Assembly: GCF_026151205.1 (NCBI RefSeq)
Contig: NC_087072.1
Coordinates: forward strand, 2,685,375-2,749,374
Direction of reading: 5' to 3'
DNA: 64,000 nt
DNA from: Bolinopsis microptera
Taxonomy: Eukaryota > Ctenophora > Tentaculata > Lobata > Bolinopsidae
In this document: positions 49,153 to 58,660 of the stretch, piece by piece
Numbering within the stretch: the stretch's first letter is position 1
Layout of the letters: the number at the start of each line of letters is the position of its first letter
The notes under the pieces: generated by a model
The model's database searches: none
The model's input: only the letters and a program-made list of their open reading frames with translations
What the model was told of the DNA's origin: nothing
Position numbers and translations under genes: made by a program

Positions 49153-51196
49153 TTAAGGCTCACTTTCAGATTTTTCAAGCTTCCCCGACTCTTCAATGCT
49201 CGTGGTCTCTGTATGCTCGTCAGTGAACGTGTCAGACGGACTTTCAGCTAGTATGCAATAGTTTAGAACGTGGTATGTTAACGTTTCTTCAGATTAAGAA
49301 CACGATAATACAAAAATTAGGAAAACACAACAATCATCCACAATAAACTTACTGTTGTCGTCTTTAAAGTCAAACTCCGAGCAAGTTTGGTAGTCGTCTA
49401 ATTCGGATGGAAGAGTGCTTTCAGCGTAGTCCTGAAGAAAGAACATACTTACATACTGACAAAGAAGAAGAAAAAAAGAAAATTACGTATAGAACTGATA
49501 AAACCGCTGTTATCAGCAGTTCTGCAGATAATTATATCGTGCATGCACTAACACCTTAACAAGAGGGATCTTGTGGGCGTTTGTGCAGCGAATAAATGTG
49601 AAGCTTTTGCTATTATCATATTCTTTAAAACAACAAAAATCGTTGATACTAGAGGATTTGAAAAAATAGATATCAATGTAACCAAAGTATGCTTGTTATG
49701 GATTTGTTAAACTATCATTGGAGCGACTGCATGGAACCTGTGTAAGATTGAAATTCATTAAGTTTCGTAAGAGGTGGTAATAAGATCGGTTGCACGTGTT
49801 AAACTCTGTTGAATATAGCGCCCATGTTATACCGAAAAGGAATGCGTAACGTGGGAATCGGAGTGAAGTTAGACTGATCTACCAACTGATGAGCTGAGTG
49901 TCGACTAATTTAACATGCAAACTAAGTCTTCTGTTGGTAAGAAAATAATTTATATTCGCAAAATCTGATAAAAACAAACCTCATCATAAGGAAGTGAGGT
50001 TGAAGTTGTTGCAGTCACCACTGTATCCGCTGAAGGATGTTATTGTTAATCAGTGGGTTTGTGAAATTATCACGATTGGGTGGATGGTTTGGCAACTCTG
50101 TACTTCAGAAGCACCGAAACAGGGGACGGGTTTTAATTGTTCATCTGATAGCCATAAGATTCCAACAAACAGCTAAATGTCAGTTACAGAGGTGGAGCGG
50201 ATGAAATAGGGAAGAGATAAATGTGTGATTTTGTGATAAATATTAAACATGGATTGTCTCTAAACCACTGTACTAGCAAATAGGGACGAGGTAAGCCAGA
50301 AGAACGGATCTGACCTATAAATCTGTATTCTGTAATTCTAGGAGTTGATAAAAAGAATAAACCAGGTATTACCTTGTGATAGGAAACTGTGGTCAGAAAG
50401 TTGGTGTTGGTGTGACGGTTGTTTAAAATATTTGGCTCCTTTGGGCTTTGCCTTGATGGCAGTTATAGCCGGTGGTTTTACTGGTATGTTAGATATTATT
50501 TTGCCTACATCATTTGGCACTTTTAGTGTTGCAGTTCGTTTAAAACTGCCTGCTGCCTCCTGAGGTGGGCTATTCTTTTTCTCTGACACTTTTCCCTGCA
50601 AAGTTCAATGTTTTATCATGAAATTTTAAAAGCATGAACTAACAAACAAGCACTTAATATATAATGCGTTCGAAACTAATATTATGATAACATAACTTGA
50701 TGAACATGAAAACAATTGACAATTTCTCATTGTGCAGATCTGCAATCTGCAGCCGACAAACAATTAATGATTATCATCAAATATCTTCATTTAATACTGG
50801 TCTTTAAATTTATCATACACTCTACACTCGATAGTGCACAAAATGAACTTACAGTAGAAACATTTAATGTACCAATATAGCAGTAATGGCCAGTACAGGA
50901 TATCCTACCTTGTTTTTTAGTTTGCAAGTCTCCCATGGTACACTTGGTGGTTTTTTCCTACCATTCTTCCACAAAGACAGACATTTGCTGTCAATGTCAG
51001 ATGACCTAATATCTCCTTCTAGTAATTTCAGAATGGAATCTTTACTTTCCTTTTGAAGAGAGTTGAGTTGAGCAGAATCAATACAAGTCTTCAATTCAGC
51101 CAATGAACAGAACTTGACATCTTGTTTTAAATTTTGGAGCGGAAGTAATCTACAAGGAAAAGGATGCTGGTTTTTTCGAGTCTCTTTTTTGTCCAT
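49153..51196 (-). CDS. Uncharacterised 244-aa protein, five exons
   Basis: Exons: 50909-51196, 50373-50595, 49980-50029, 49353-49431, 49153-49247. All junctions are GT-AG and all phases agree (735 nt, 244 aa). ATG 51194-51196 is the first in frame after an upstream TGA, so an N-terminal start is likely though an upstream coding exon is not excluded. The N-terminal half is basic with cysteines (CRLLPLQNLKQDVKFCSLAE, then CLSLWKNGRKKPPSVPWETC). The middle is Lys/Pro/Ala-rich (VKPPAITAIKAKPKGAKYF). The last 70 residues are acidic and Ser/Thr-rich (SELDDYQTCSEFDFKDDN, ending EKSESEP). No signal peptide, membrane segment or known domain is visible. I do not recognise it. Confidence 0.75.
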
Positions 51197-51397
51197 CCCA
51201 TACAATCTTCATATTTGTCTGATGTAATGATGGGTATTGGGTTAAGCATAATACCAGTTTAGAGTTACTATAATCAAGGATTTGTTTTAATTCAAACTTT
51301 TCAGTGAGGCCCTTATCTGAGCTGATTCCAAAATATTCAAACTTATTATAATTCTTAAGGGTACGGGGGTAAAATTGACCAGCAATAGTAATAGTTA

Positions 51398-52005
51398 AGG
51401 GGGCCGGGGGGGGGGGTCTTCATCAAAATTCTCTCGAAATCAACTTTATAGTTGTTTCTGATAGAGGGGAGTGATATCTATCAGATGCTTTTGGTCCCAT
51501 GGAAAAATATTGTTCCTAGCCGAAATTATCGCCGGTCTAAGGTCAGCGCTTATGTGTAATTGTATTGCGCGAGCGATTTTCAATCGCAAATTCTGAAAAT
51601 CGAGTCTAAAAATCTATCTTCTCTCACATCAAAAAATCGTAAAAAAACGAGGTCCAAGATTTTCAAAATTGAATAAAAGATTTTTAAAGGCCTATCTCAA
51701 AATTTTGTATGATCATTCTCTTCTAAATGGTCCCTAGAACATATCCTGAAAGTTTCGGGGTGATTGCTCAAAAAATGTGGGAGAAGATAGATTTTTATAC
51801 TCGATTTTCAGAATTTGCGATTGAAAATCGCTCGCGCAATACAATTACACATAAGCGCTGACCTTAGACCGGCGATAATTTCGGCTAGGAACAATATTTT
51901 CCATGGGATCAAAAGCATCTGATAGATATCACTCCCCTCTATCAGAAACAACTATAAAGTTGATTTCGAGATAATTTTGATGAAGACCCCCCCCCCCGGC
52001 CCCCT
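51398..52005. mobile_element. Foldback/MULE-like MITE with 9-bp TSD
   Basis: 608 bp with inverted arms of about 230 bp (51398-51626 and 51776-52005) agreeing at nearly every base, starting agggggccggg.. and ending ..ggccccct. The perfect 9-bp duplication taatagtta flanks it (51389-51397 and 52006-52014). Nine-bp TSD and long TIRs fit Mutator-like or foldback elements. The element ends in poly(G)/poly(C) runs of 11 bases. No coding capacity. Confidence 0.9.
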
Positions 52006-52059
52006 TAATAGTTAATAGTACTATGTTTACAGCACTGAAGGGGTATCCTAGGAAGTTTC

Positions 52060-52255
52060 TTAAACTTTTAACAGGTACCCCTCCTCATTTAACCCTCAAT
52101 TAAGTTTCCTATCATTCGGCTGAGTCGACCGAGGAGATCACATAGATCCAATGGATCCTTAGCTACTCCCTAGACTAGGTGACACTGGGATTCAAACCCT
52201 GAACCTTCTGCGCAGAAGGCGGATGCTCTAACCACTAGGCCACCTAGCCCCTAGC
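52060..52255 (-). mobile_element. tRNA-derived SINE
   Basis: The - strand from about 52250 reads ctaggtggcctagtggttag (A box) then agcatccgcc, a perfect hairpin ccttctgc/gcagaagg at the anticodon-arm position, then ggtttgaatccc (B box) and cacctag. ctaggtg and cacctag pair over 7 bp but the spacing is not that of a true tRNA. The body continues to about 52060. RNA polymerase III promoter boxes make a SINE the best reading. Confidence 0.7.
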
Positions 52256-52320
52256 CACCTTGCCACCTAGCAATAACTTTGGCTTCGAGACAATTTTCAT
52301 GAAGACCCCCTGCCCCCGAG
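52256..52320. repeat. Partial terminus of the 51.4-kb foldback family
   Basis: cttcgagacaattttcatga followed by agaccccctgcccccga resembles the right end of the 51398-52005 element (tttcgagataattttgatga, then agacccc..). It is a separate truncated copy beside the SINE. Confidence 0.55.
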
Positions 52321-53668
52321 AGCACATAAAAAATCAAATAAATTAAATGACAGTCGATAACTCAATACATCGTTCAATAGACAATGTGCCTGTCCACTCA
52401 CAATAAAATGTATCAAGTTGAAATCACGTTTAGGTCAATATCTTGAAGCTATGGGGCAGCTGTTATCAACTGAACGTAAATTATAGTTTGAATGGTTCTA
52501 GTCAATAGAGCTTCAATATTTACACAATATGTATGTGTGCCTGATTCGATGGGGAATGGATGTACATGGGGTTCCCGGAGGCTGGTACTGCATATAATGC
52601 CAATAACTTGGGTTGTGGTCACATTGTAACACAGTATCAAATCTTATTGTTTTAATCTATAATTTCATAATATGAAGTCAAATCGAGGGTCCAACCAAAA
52701 AGGGTTTTAGTGAATGTCCCCTTAAATCTTGGTCACTAAGAAAAAGTAGTTTAGCACCTCAACCACAAGCTTGTTTAGGCAGTCTAATTTTGCAGGCGTG
52801 TAGGAAGGGGTCAAAAGCAGTAGGGCCACTTTTGGTAGGGCTACTTTTATCAATCCCCCTAAATTTCAGAGGGGGAAATATCTTCCCTCTTGATTGGACA
52901 TTGATTATAGAATTTTCAAATTAAGTTAAACTGGTTGTTCAGAGTGCTTAGTGGAATGTGCTTGATCCACTTGAAGCTGGCCTGCTTGCGTGCACAAAAG
53001 AGATATGCAACGTGTATCAAGAAAGTGCCTCTTGGAAGTTAACACCAGAACCAGCTTATATAACTTTTTGCACGACAGTCGCAATTTTGCAGTAAAATTT
53101 AGCATCAAGGCTAGAATTCATTCGAAAACCTTTTTCTAAAATTTTCCCAGGTTATCCCTTTTTGTATGCATTTCTTCAAAAAAATGTTGACATCGCCCAA
53201 CCTCTAAATTGGCCCAACATAATCTCACTGGTCTCATTCAAGCTTTTAGCCACAACCCCTTGCTTGGAATGAACAGATTACAGGATTTGGATTTTCAAAA
53301 ATTTTATTATTAGAGAAAATATGTGATGAGAGCCATTGTATACAAATCTTTAATAAGACCACAATATCTAGAGCATTGTGTTCAATTATGTAATCCAGTT
53401 GCGGCTCGTGGAAGTTGGGGGATCATTTTGGAGCCGGAGAGCGCCCAGAGGTGGGTACTCTCCCATACAGCCGTCGACTGGAAATCCTCAATTTGACAAC
53501 ACTGGCAGAGCAGCGAATATAATACGTGGCAAATATAATAAGTGGTGATCTTATCGAAGTTTTACTGAACTATTATTGGTTTGGACGATTATGGAGCGGG
53601 TTTGTTTGGATGAGCAGATCCTTGTAGGTTTAAATCCTACCAGGACGCGCGCCGAGTATGGAATAATT
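52321..53668. other. No gene seen
   Basis: AT-rich sequence without supported exons. A short perfect stem-loop gtagg-tttaaat-cctac at about 53625-53641 resembles a tRNA T arm but lacks the rest of a tRNA. Confidence 0.5.
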
Positions 53669-53770
53669 GTCATACGTTGTATGACCCGCCGCGCACGAGT
53701 GCGCGGCTCCCCCTGTATCGTCGAAACTCTACTATAGTGAAGCGACCGTGGGGGTCACCACGTGATACAA
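53669..53770 (+). repeat. GC-rich hairpin repeat, copy B
   Basis: Best-preserved copy: gtcatacgttgtatgac, then gccgcgcac-ga-gtgcgcggc, then ccctgtatcgtcgaaactct, a variable centre, and gggggtcaccacgtgatacaa. See copy A (4377-4473) and copy C (54347-54450). Confidence 0.75.
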
Positions 53771-54278
53771 TGGAATAACGAGTATCACCCGTTAAGGTAT
53801 TTGCTATACTTGAGATAAAAGTGAAACAAATTTTAGTGAAACAAATTTAAAATTTGATCCTTTATTTTACAATCATAATATAATAATATTTATAAGCCTC
53901 TGTTTTGAAAGTTTTAAATTTCAATATATCCGCATTTCTATTTAAAGTTCAATTTTATGTATAAGTCAATAACTGGCCGTCGCAAAGCCGTGCATTAAAA
54001 ACAGGATTAAATTGTTTATAGTTATACAACAACTTAAATTTAAAACTATCCGTGCACCGTGGTTTTTTGAATAAAAAAGCAAGCATGAAGCAACAAGTTT
54101 GGAGGACTTCGCCGCTTCGACGCGCCGCGCAAACTAGCATTCTTGCTTCGCATCGTCGATCGTTGCTTTGCCTCGCAAAGCAACGATCTCGATGGGTTGA
54201 CATCGTCAATCAAGCAACAAGTAATAAATTAGCAAGCGAAAGCTAGGTAATTAATCATTTGACACACGTTGTAGTTGT

Positions 54279-54575
54279 AGCGCGAGATGCGCTACTGTGC
54301 CGCGCCGAGCTGCCATGAATTGCCATCGTCAATTAAACGTTGTAGTTGTCATACGTTGTATGACCCGCCGCGCACGAAGTGCGCGGCTCCCCTGTATCGT
54401 CAGGACGATACTATAGTGAAACGACCGTGGGGGTCGCAACGTTATACAACGTTAATTGTAGCGCGATGCGTTACTGTGCCGCACCGCGCACTCAATGAGG
54501 CTTCTCACGGCGAGATGCGCTACTATGCCGCACCGAGCTGAGATGAATTGACATCCAACATCGTCAATTAACACA
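54279..54575. repeat. gagatgcgctact repeat cluster beside LINE 3' end
   Basis: A unit of about 60 bp (gcgagatgcgctactgtgcc, gcgccgagctg, atgaattg, catcgtcaatta) occurs at 54282-54336 and 54511-54575, with a partial copy at about 54460-54500. The same unit in inverted orientation lies at 63150-63215, just outside the LINE 5' end. Confidence 0.7.
54347..54450 (+). repeat. GC-rich hairpin repeat, copy C
   Basis: Third copy, with gaa instead of ga in the hairpin loop and ggtcgcaacgttatacaac at the right end. It lies between two copies of the gagatgcgctact repeat, a few hundred bases outside the LINE 3' end. Confidence 0.75.
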
Positions 54576-54802
54576 CACGTCGAGCGTGTTGTATATTCAA
54601 TATTGACGGATGTGACTCGTCTAAATTTCTTCGAAGTAGCGCGCGCCACTTTCGTCTCGAAATGTTGCCCGATGGCAATGCAAGTGTTACGAAGTAGCGC
54701 GCGCTGGGCCAGACCATTAACAATGGTTAAGTTGTATACCTCGTTTTGTGCGCGGCGGCCAAAAGGCTTTTCTTTTTTATAAAAAATGAGCAATGAGGTG
54801 TA

Positions 54803-54847
54803 GGTTTACAAGGTTTACAAGGTTTACAAGGTTTACAAGGTTTACAA
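54803..54847 (-). repeat. LINE 3'-terminal 9-mer repeat, five copies
   Basis: Five exact tandem copies of ggtttacaa (ttgtaaacc on the element strand) end the LINE. Such short terminal repeats replace poly(A) in CR1/L2-like LINEs and are probably made and recognised by the reverse transcriptase. Confidence 0.85.
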
Positions 54848-55012
54848 AAAATAGATCTATATTACAGTGAGATAATGTCAGATCAGCATAGCTAAAGGTC
54901 AAAGTCCGAAATCCAAATAGAAAATCCGTTACCATTAAGATGATTGATGAGTGTAAAGAAAAAGTGAAAATGAAGGGGCTGTGGAGGAAATGTGATATCC
55001 CGTACTGAGACA

Positions 55013-58000
55013 CTAATGTTCGTGTTTCTTCTTTATAGGGAATCGTGTTCTGCATAGCTGAGCGACGAACTTGGTGAATTCCACTATGTGCTCCGGTAGA
55101 AAGAGGCTCTTCATGTCATGAAATAGTAATGACTTTGTGGGCTCCTTCATGTTAGTCCTACTGGAATGGTACCTGGGACATGTTCTAAGGAAGTGTTCTT
55201 CATCTTCTATTATCGGATCAACACAAGGAAGATTAACAAAGAGCTCCATCATTGACTTTTCGCTGCAGAATTCACAAATTCTGTGATGTTGACTTCCAGT
55301 TCTGCTCCCATATCTTCCAGTTTCTACGTTTAGCTTATGTCCGCTCATTCGGATCCTAGCCACTAAGTTGCTTCCAGTTCTCGACGGTAGCGTGAGGTAC
55401 GGCTCCTGCTCGAAAGCACCTTTAACTTTATTATAGAACGTAAGCTTCTTATTGCTTTGTCTTTCTGTTTCCCATAGATTGATAAATCGGTTATGTGCCC
55501 TTTCCTGACATAACAATGGGTTGTATAGTTGATGTTCAAGTTTGTTCTCGTCGAGTATCGTTAGCATTGATTCCAGTGCTCTGAACCAACCTAAATCAAG
55601 TTTCTTCTGCTCAGCAAAAGCGTGCCTGGCTAGAGCTGGTGAGTCTTCTAGTTCAAGTCTTGCAAGGCGATTATGGAAATCGGTGACTTGTTTAACATAT
55701 CGAACTACAATAGGGGTTCTTCCGCAGTCTCCCCAAACAGCTGCGTTAGATGTCGATTTGCCAACTCCAAGGGTCCATTTAAGGATGGCGAGGTGCATTC
55801 TTTCGAATGGGTCAGCTGCAATGCCTGCCAGTGGGGATTGCTTCGTATTGTCAGTTGTGCTGGCAAAAGCCTTAATTCCTGAGCTACTGCTGATCCAGAC
55901 TTCCACTCCGTACGATACAACTGGCAGTATGAGGGAGTCGAGCAGTTTAAGAACTGCGACCTTGGATATATTGTTAAGGTCGACTTCACTTTTCAGTCCA
56001 AAGTATGCCCGGAGAGCTTTTTGTCGCAGAAGGTTTAGTGCTGTCTTAAAGCTGCCCGACAGTGAGAAGGTGATCCCTAAATAGCAATATGTTTTTGCTG
56101 ATGGGATTGTTGCTCCCATGTACTGAAAACCGTAACTCTCTTTGAGTTGCCTTCCACTTTTATTAAAAATCATGATGGCGGTTTTCTTGGTGTTCACCGT
56201 GAGCCCCCATTCTCTGCAGAATGACTCAAGTTCAGAGATCATGACCTGAAGACTTTCTTTCGAAAGTGCGAGGAGGACAAGATCATCTGCCCACAAGAGG
56301 TGGGTCAGAATAGTTTCATTCAGCATTGGACTTGAGATGTCTTGAACACTGTTCAGTCGTTCCGAAAGTTCGTGGATGTAAGTTTTGAAAAGTTCGGGGC
56401 TCATTGGGTGGCCCTGCTCCGTGCCTGCAAGAATATCAAATGAGTCTGATATTTTAGCGATCAGCTTGATCTTAGCTTTGGAATTCTTGTACATATGTTC
56501 TAGACATTTTAGGAATTTTCCATCTATACCAAGGGTTGAGAGCTTGTACAGAAGAGCTTCACGACTGATGGAGTCGAAAGCTTTGCGAAAATCCACGAAA
56601 CAAGAATAGAGTCTTTGTCCTTTGTTATTCACGTATTTGTCTACACAAGTGGAAAGGGTGAACAGATGATCCACAGTTCTAGCATTCTTACAGAAGCCAA
56701 GCTGGTTTACTGTGTCCGGGCAATGTTCCTTCCTGAATTTTAGCAAACGGTCCAATAGGATTGTCGCGAAAAGTTTACCAAGGTTGCTCCCGATCGCAAT
56801 GGCTCTGTAGTTATCGGGGTCGTAGATACATCCTTTCTTGTGGAGTGGGCTCACAATCGTAGTGTTCCATGGGTAGACACCAAGGTCCAAGCAACCATTA
56901 AAGAGCTTAACTAACACTGAGAGAGCGCAGTGGTTCTGGGCGGCAGACTTAAGCTGCTCATTGAGTAAACAATCTAGTCCAACTGCCTTACCGTTCTTAA
57001 GTGTTTTCACCGCATGTACAACCTCTTTCGATGATATCTCATCATTTAGTATGCTCATTATTTGTTCATTTGCTTTAGTCACTGTTCTATTCTGTGGGAA
57101 GTTTGTATCCTTCTTTTTGTAGAGATCCAGAAAGAATTGGTAGAACTTCGCCATGTCGAATATGTCCAGCTTGGAGGGTTTTTCGTTAAACTTCTTCAGT
57201 TTCTTCAAGTTCTTCCACGAAATCTTATTTTCCTGCAGAATTTCCTGGTTTAACTCTTGGAAGAAAACAGCCTTTTTCCTTTTTAACAATTTTTTATAGT
57301 CCTTCTTCCTAGAGTAGAAGCGGATTCGTAGAAGGGCGTCCGAGGGGTTTTTCCCGTACTTCTTTGTTAGAATATTAAGCTCTCGCTTAGTTGTAATGCA
57401 CTCAGCATCGAACCACTTTTGTTTTGGGCGGAGTTTACTGCGTCGTTTCTTTTTAGAAAAACACCTTATCTTTTGCTCACTATTGGCACAGTTTGAGGGT
57501 TGATCGGTGCAAAGTGCGCTTTCAAGAATGTGAACGAACTTCTCGTTTGTGGAGTAAATGTTTTCTGCAGAATCAAAGGTTGAGGTCGAAATATCCAATA
57601 GCTGTTTTGTTATTTCGGCCTTGTTAAGATTATCAGTAAACTGTTGGGCCGTTGCATCTCCATCCCATTTCGGTCTTTTAGGTGCATCTTGATGAAGCTC
57701 TTGAATTAATTCAGCGGCTATCATTTGGATTCTAACTGAGAGTTGACAGAGGATAGGTCTGTGATCTGATAGGTTAGTTAAGGAAAGAACTTTGAACCGT
57801 TTCACCATATTCCTGATGCTCGGTGAAACTGCTATGTAGTCAACGACACTTTGTCCGTTGTACTGATAGCAGGTGAGCTCACCAAAAATGTCACCAATGA
57901 CATTGCCGTTCAATAGAGTGAGATCACAGCTGCCCAGAAGGTCAAGGAATCTATTACCTCTTTCATTTAGTACAGAATCTTTACTGGCTCGGCAAGGTCT

Positions 58001-58660
58001 GGGTGCATTCGATTTCTTCTTTTTCATCCAGTCTTTTGTCACTGGGATGAAGTTGACACCACCTGTACGAGCATTTAGGTCACCTACTAGCATGATGTCA
58101 GAGTGACCAAGTTGCTCTCCGATAAAGTGGAGAAGAGCTTCAAGAGTATTCTCCTCAACTCCAAGACTCTTCATCCTGACTTTATAAGAGGAATTTTCGG
58201 GTGAGTCGTATATGTTTATCAGAGTGATGTTCTTTTCGGCCTTTGTGTACGTTTTCGAAATGGATACTGCTTGGATGTCTGTTGAACCTGTTTCGATTTG
58301 GGTAATGTACTTTTCGAGCGACCGTTGAACACCGATGCATAGGCCTCCTGATCTTGAGGATACCCTGTTTTTGTTAAAGCAGCGGTAGTTGGGCACCACT
58401 ACTTCTCCTTTTGTTTCTTGTAGACAAAATATCGGTGACATCTCGATGATCTCACGAAACTCATCAATCTCGGTCTTGTTTCCTAGTGAGTGGTGAGATA
58501 TGTTATTGATGTTCCATGACACAACTGAGAGGTCCTGATCATGGTTTTGTGCTGCGGTGTGGGATAGTTCATCAACTTTACTGCTATTGTCTCTCTGCAG
58601 TTTTCCCACAATTACGCTCCCTGTATTATTCATTATGATCGTTGCTTCGGGTGAACTCAT
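55013..58660 (-). CDS. LINE ORF2: APE endonuclease plus reverse transcriptase
   Basis: 1215 aa, intact. The N-terminal APE-type endonuclease (residues about 40-310) has the expected catalytic motifs: SWN (Asn50), QETK (Glu82), GDLNART, VDYIAVS and LSDHRPI. The reverse transcriptase (about 600-900) shows NYRAIAIGS, the motif A FVDFRKAFDS (Asp690), motif B GTEQGHPMSPELF, and motif C LLWADDLVLL (Asp792-Asp793), where the usual Tyr of YADD is Trp, followed by WGLTVNTKKT. A C-terminal Cys/His cluster (CEFC, then EDEEHFLRTC) precedes the end. The protein would nick target DNA and copy element RNA by target-primed reverse transcription. Translation may begin at ATG 58660 or at ATG 58633, the latter just before the ORF1 stop. 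Confidence 0.95.
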   Translation of the reverse strand: MSSPEATIIMNNTGSVIVGKLQRDNSSKVDELSHTAAQNHDQDLSVVSWNINNISHHSLGNKTEIDEFREIIEMSPIFCLQETKGEVVVPNYRCFNKNRVSSRSGGLCIGVQRSLEKYITQIETGSTDIQAVSISKTYTKAEKNITLINIYDSPENSSYKVRMKSLGVEENTLEALLHFIGEQLGHSDIMLVGDLNARTGGVNFIPVTKDWMKKKKSNAPRPCRASKDSVLNERGNRFLDLLGSCDLTLLNGNVIGDIFGELTCYQYNGQSVVDYIAVSPSIRNMVKRFKVLSLTNLSDHRPILCQLSVRIQMIAAELIQELHQDAPKRPKWDGDATAQQFTDNLNKAEITKQLLDISTSTFDSAENIYSTNEKFVHILESALCTDQPSNCANSEQKIRCFSKKKRRSKLRPKQKWFDAECITTKRELNILTKKYGKNPSDALLRIRFYSRKKDYKKLLKRKKAVFFQELNQEILQENKISWKNLKKLKKFNEKPSKLDIFDMAKFYQFFLDLYKKKDTNFPQNRTVTKANEQIMSILNDEISSKEVVHAVKTLKNGKAVGLDCLLNEQLKSAAQNHCALSVLVKLFNGCLDLGVYPWNTTIVSPLHKKGCIYDPDNYRAIAIGSNLGKLFATILLDRLLKFRKEHCPDTVNQLGFCKNARTVDHLFTLSTCVDKYVNNKGQRLYSCFVDFRKAFDSISREALLYKLSTLGIDGKFLKCLEHMYKNSKAKIKLIAKISDSFDILAGTEQGHPMSPELFKTYIHELSERLNSVQDISSPMLNETILTHLLWADDLVLLALSKESLQVMISELESFCREWGLTVNTKKTAIMIFNKSGRQLKESYGFQYMGATIPSAKTYCYLGITFSLSGSFKTALNLLRQKALRAYFGLKSEVDLNNISKVAVLKLLDSLILPVVSYGVEVWISSSSGIKAFASTTDNTKQSPLAGIAADPFERMHLAILKWTLGVGKSTSNAAVWGDCGRTPIVVRYVKQVTDFHNRLARLELEDSPALARHAFAEQKKLDLGWFRALESMLTILDENKLEHQLYNPLLCQERAHNRFINLWETERQSNKKLTFYNKVKGAFEQEPYLTLPSRTGSNLVARIRMSGHKLNVETGRYGSRTGSQHHRICEFCSEKSMMELFVNLPCVDPIIEDEEHFLRTCPRYHSSRTNMKEPTKSLLFHDMKSLFLPEHIVEFTKFVAQLCRTRFPIKKKHEH

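Noticed and set aside
53600..53660. T-arm-like stem-loop (gtagg-tttaaat-cctac) as a tRNA gene
   Set aside because: No A box, D arm or acceptor stem can be matched around it.
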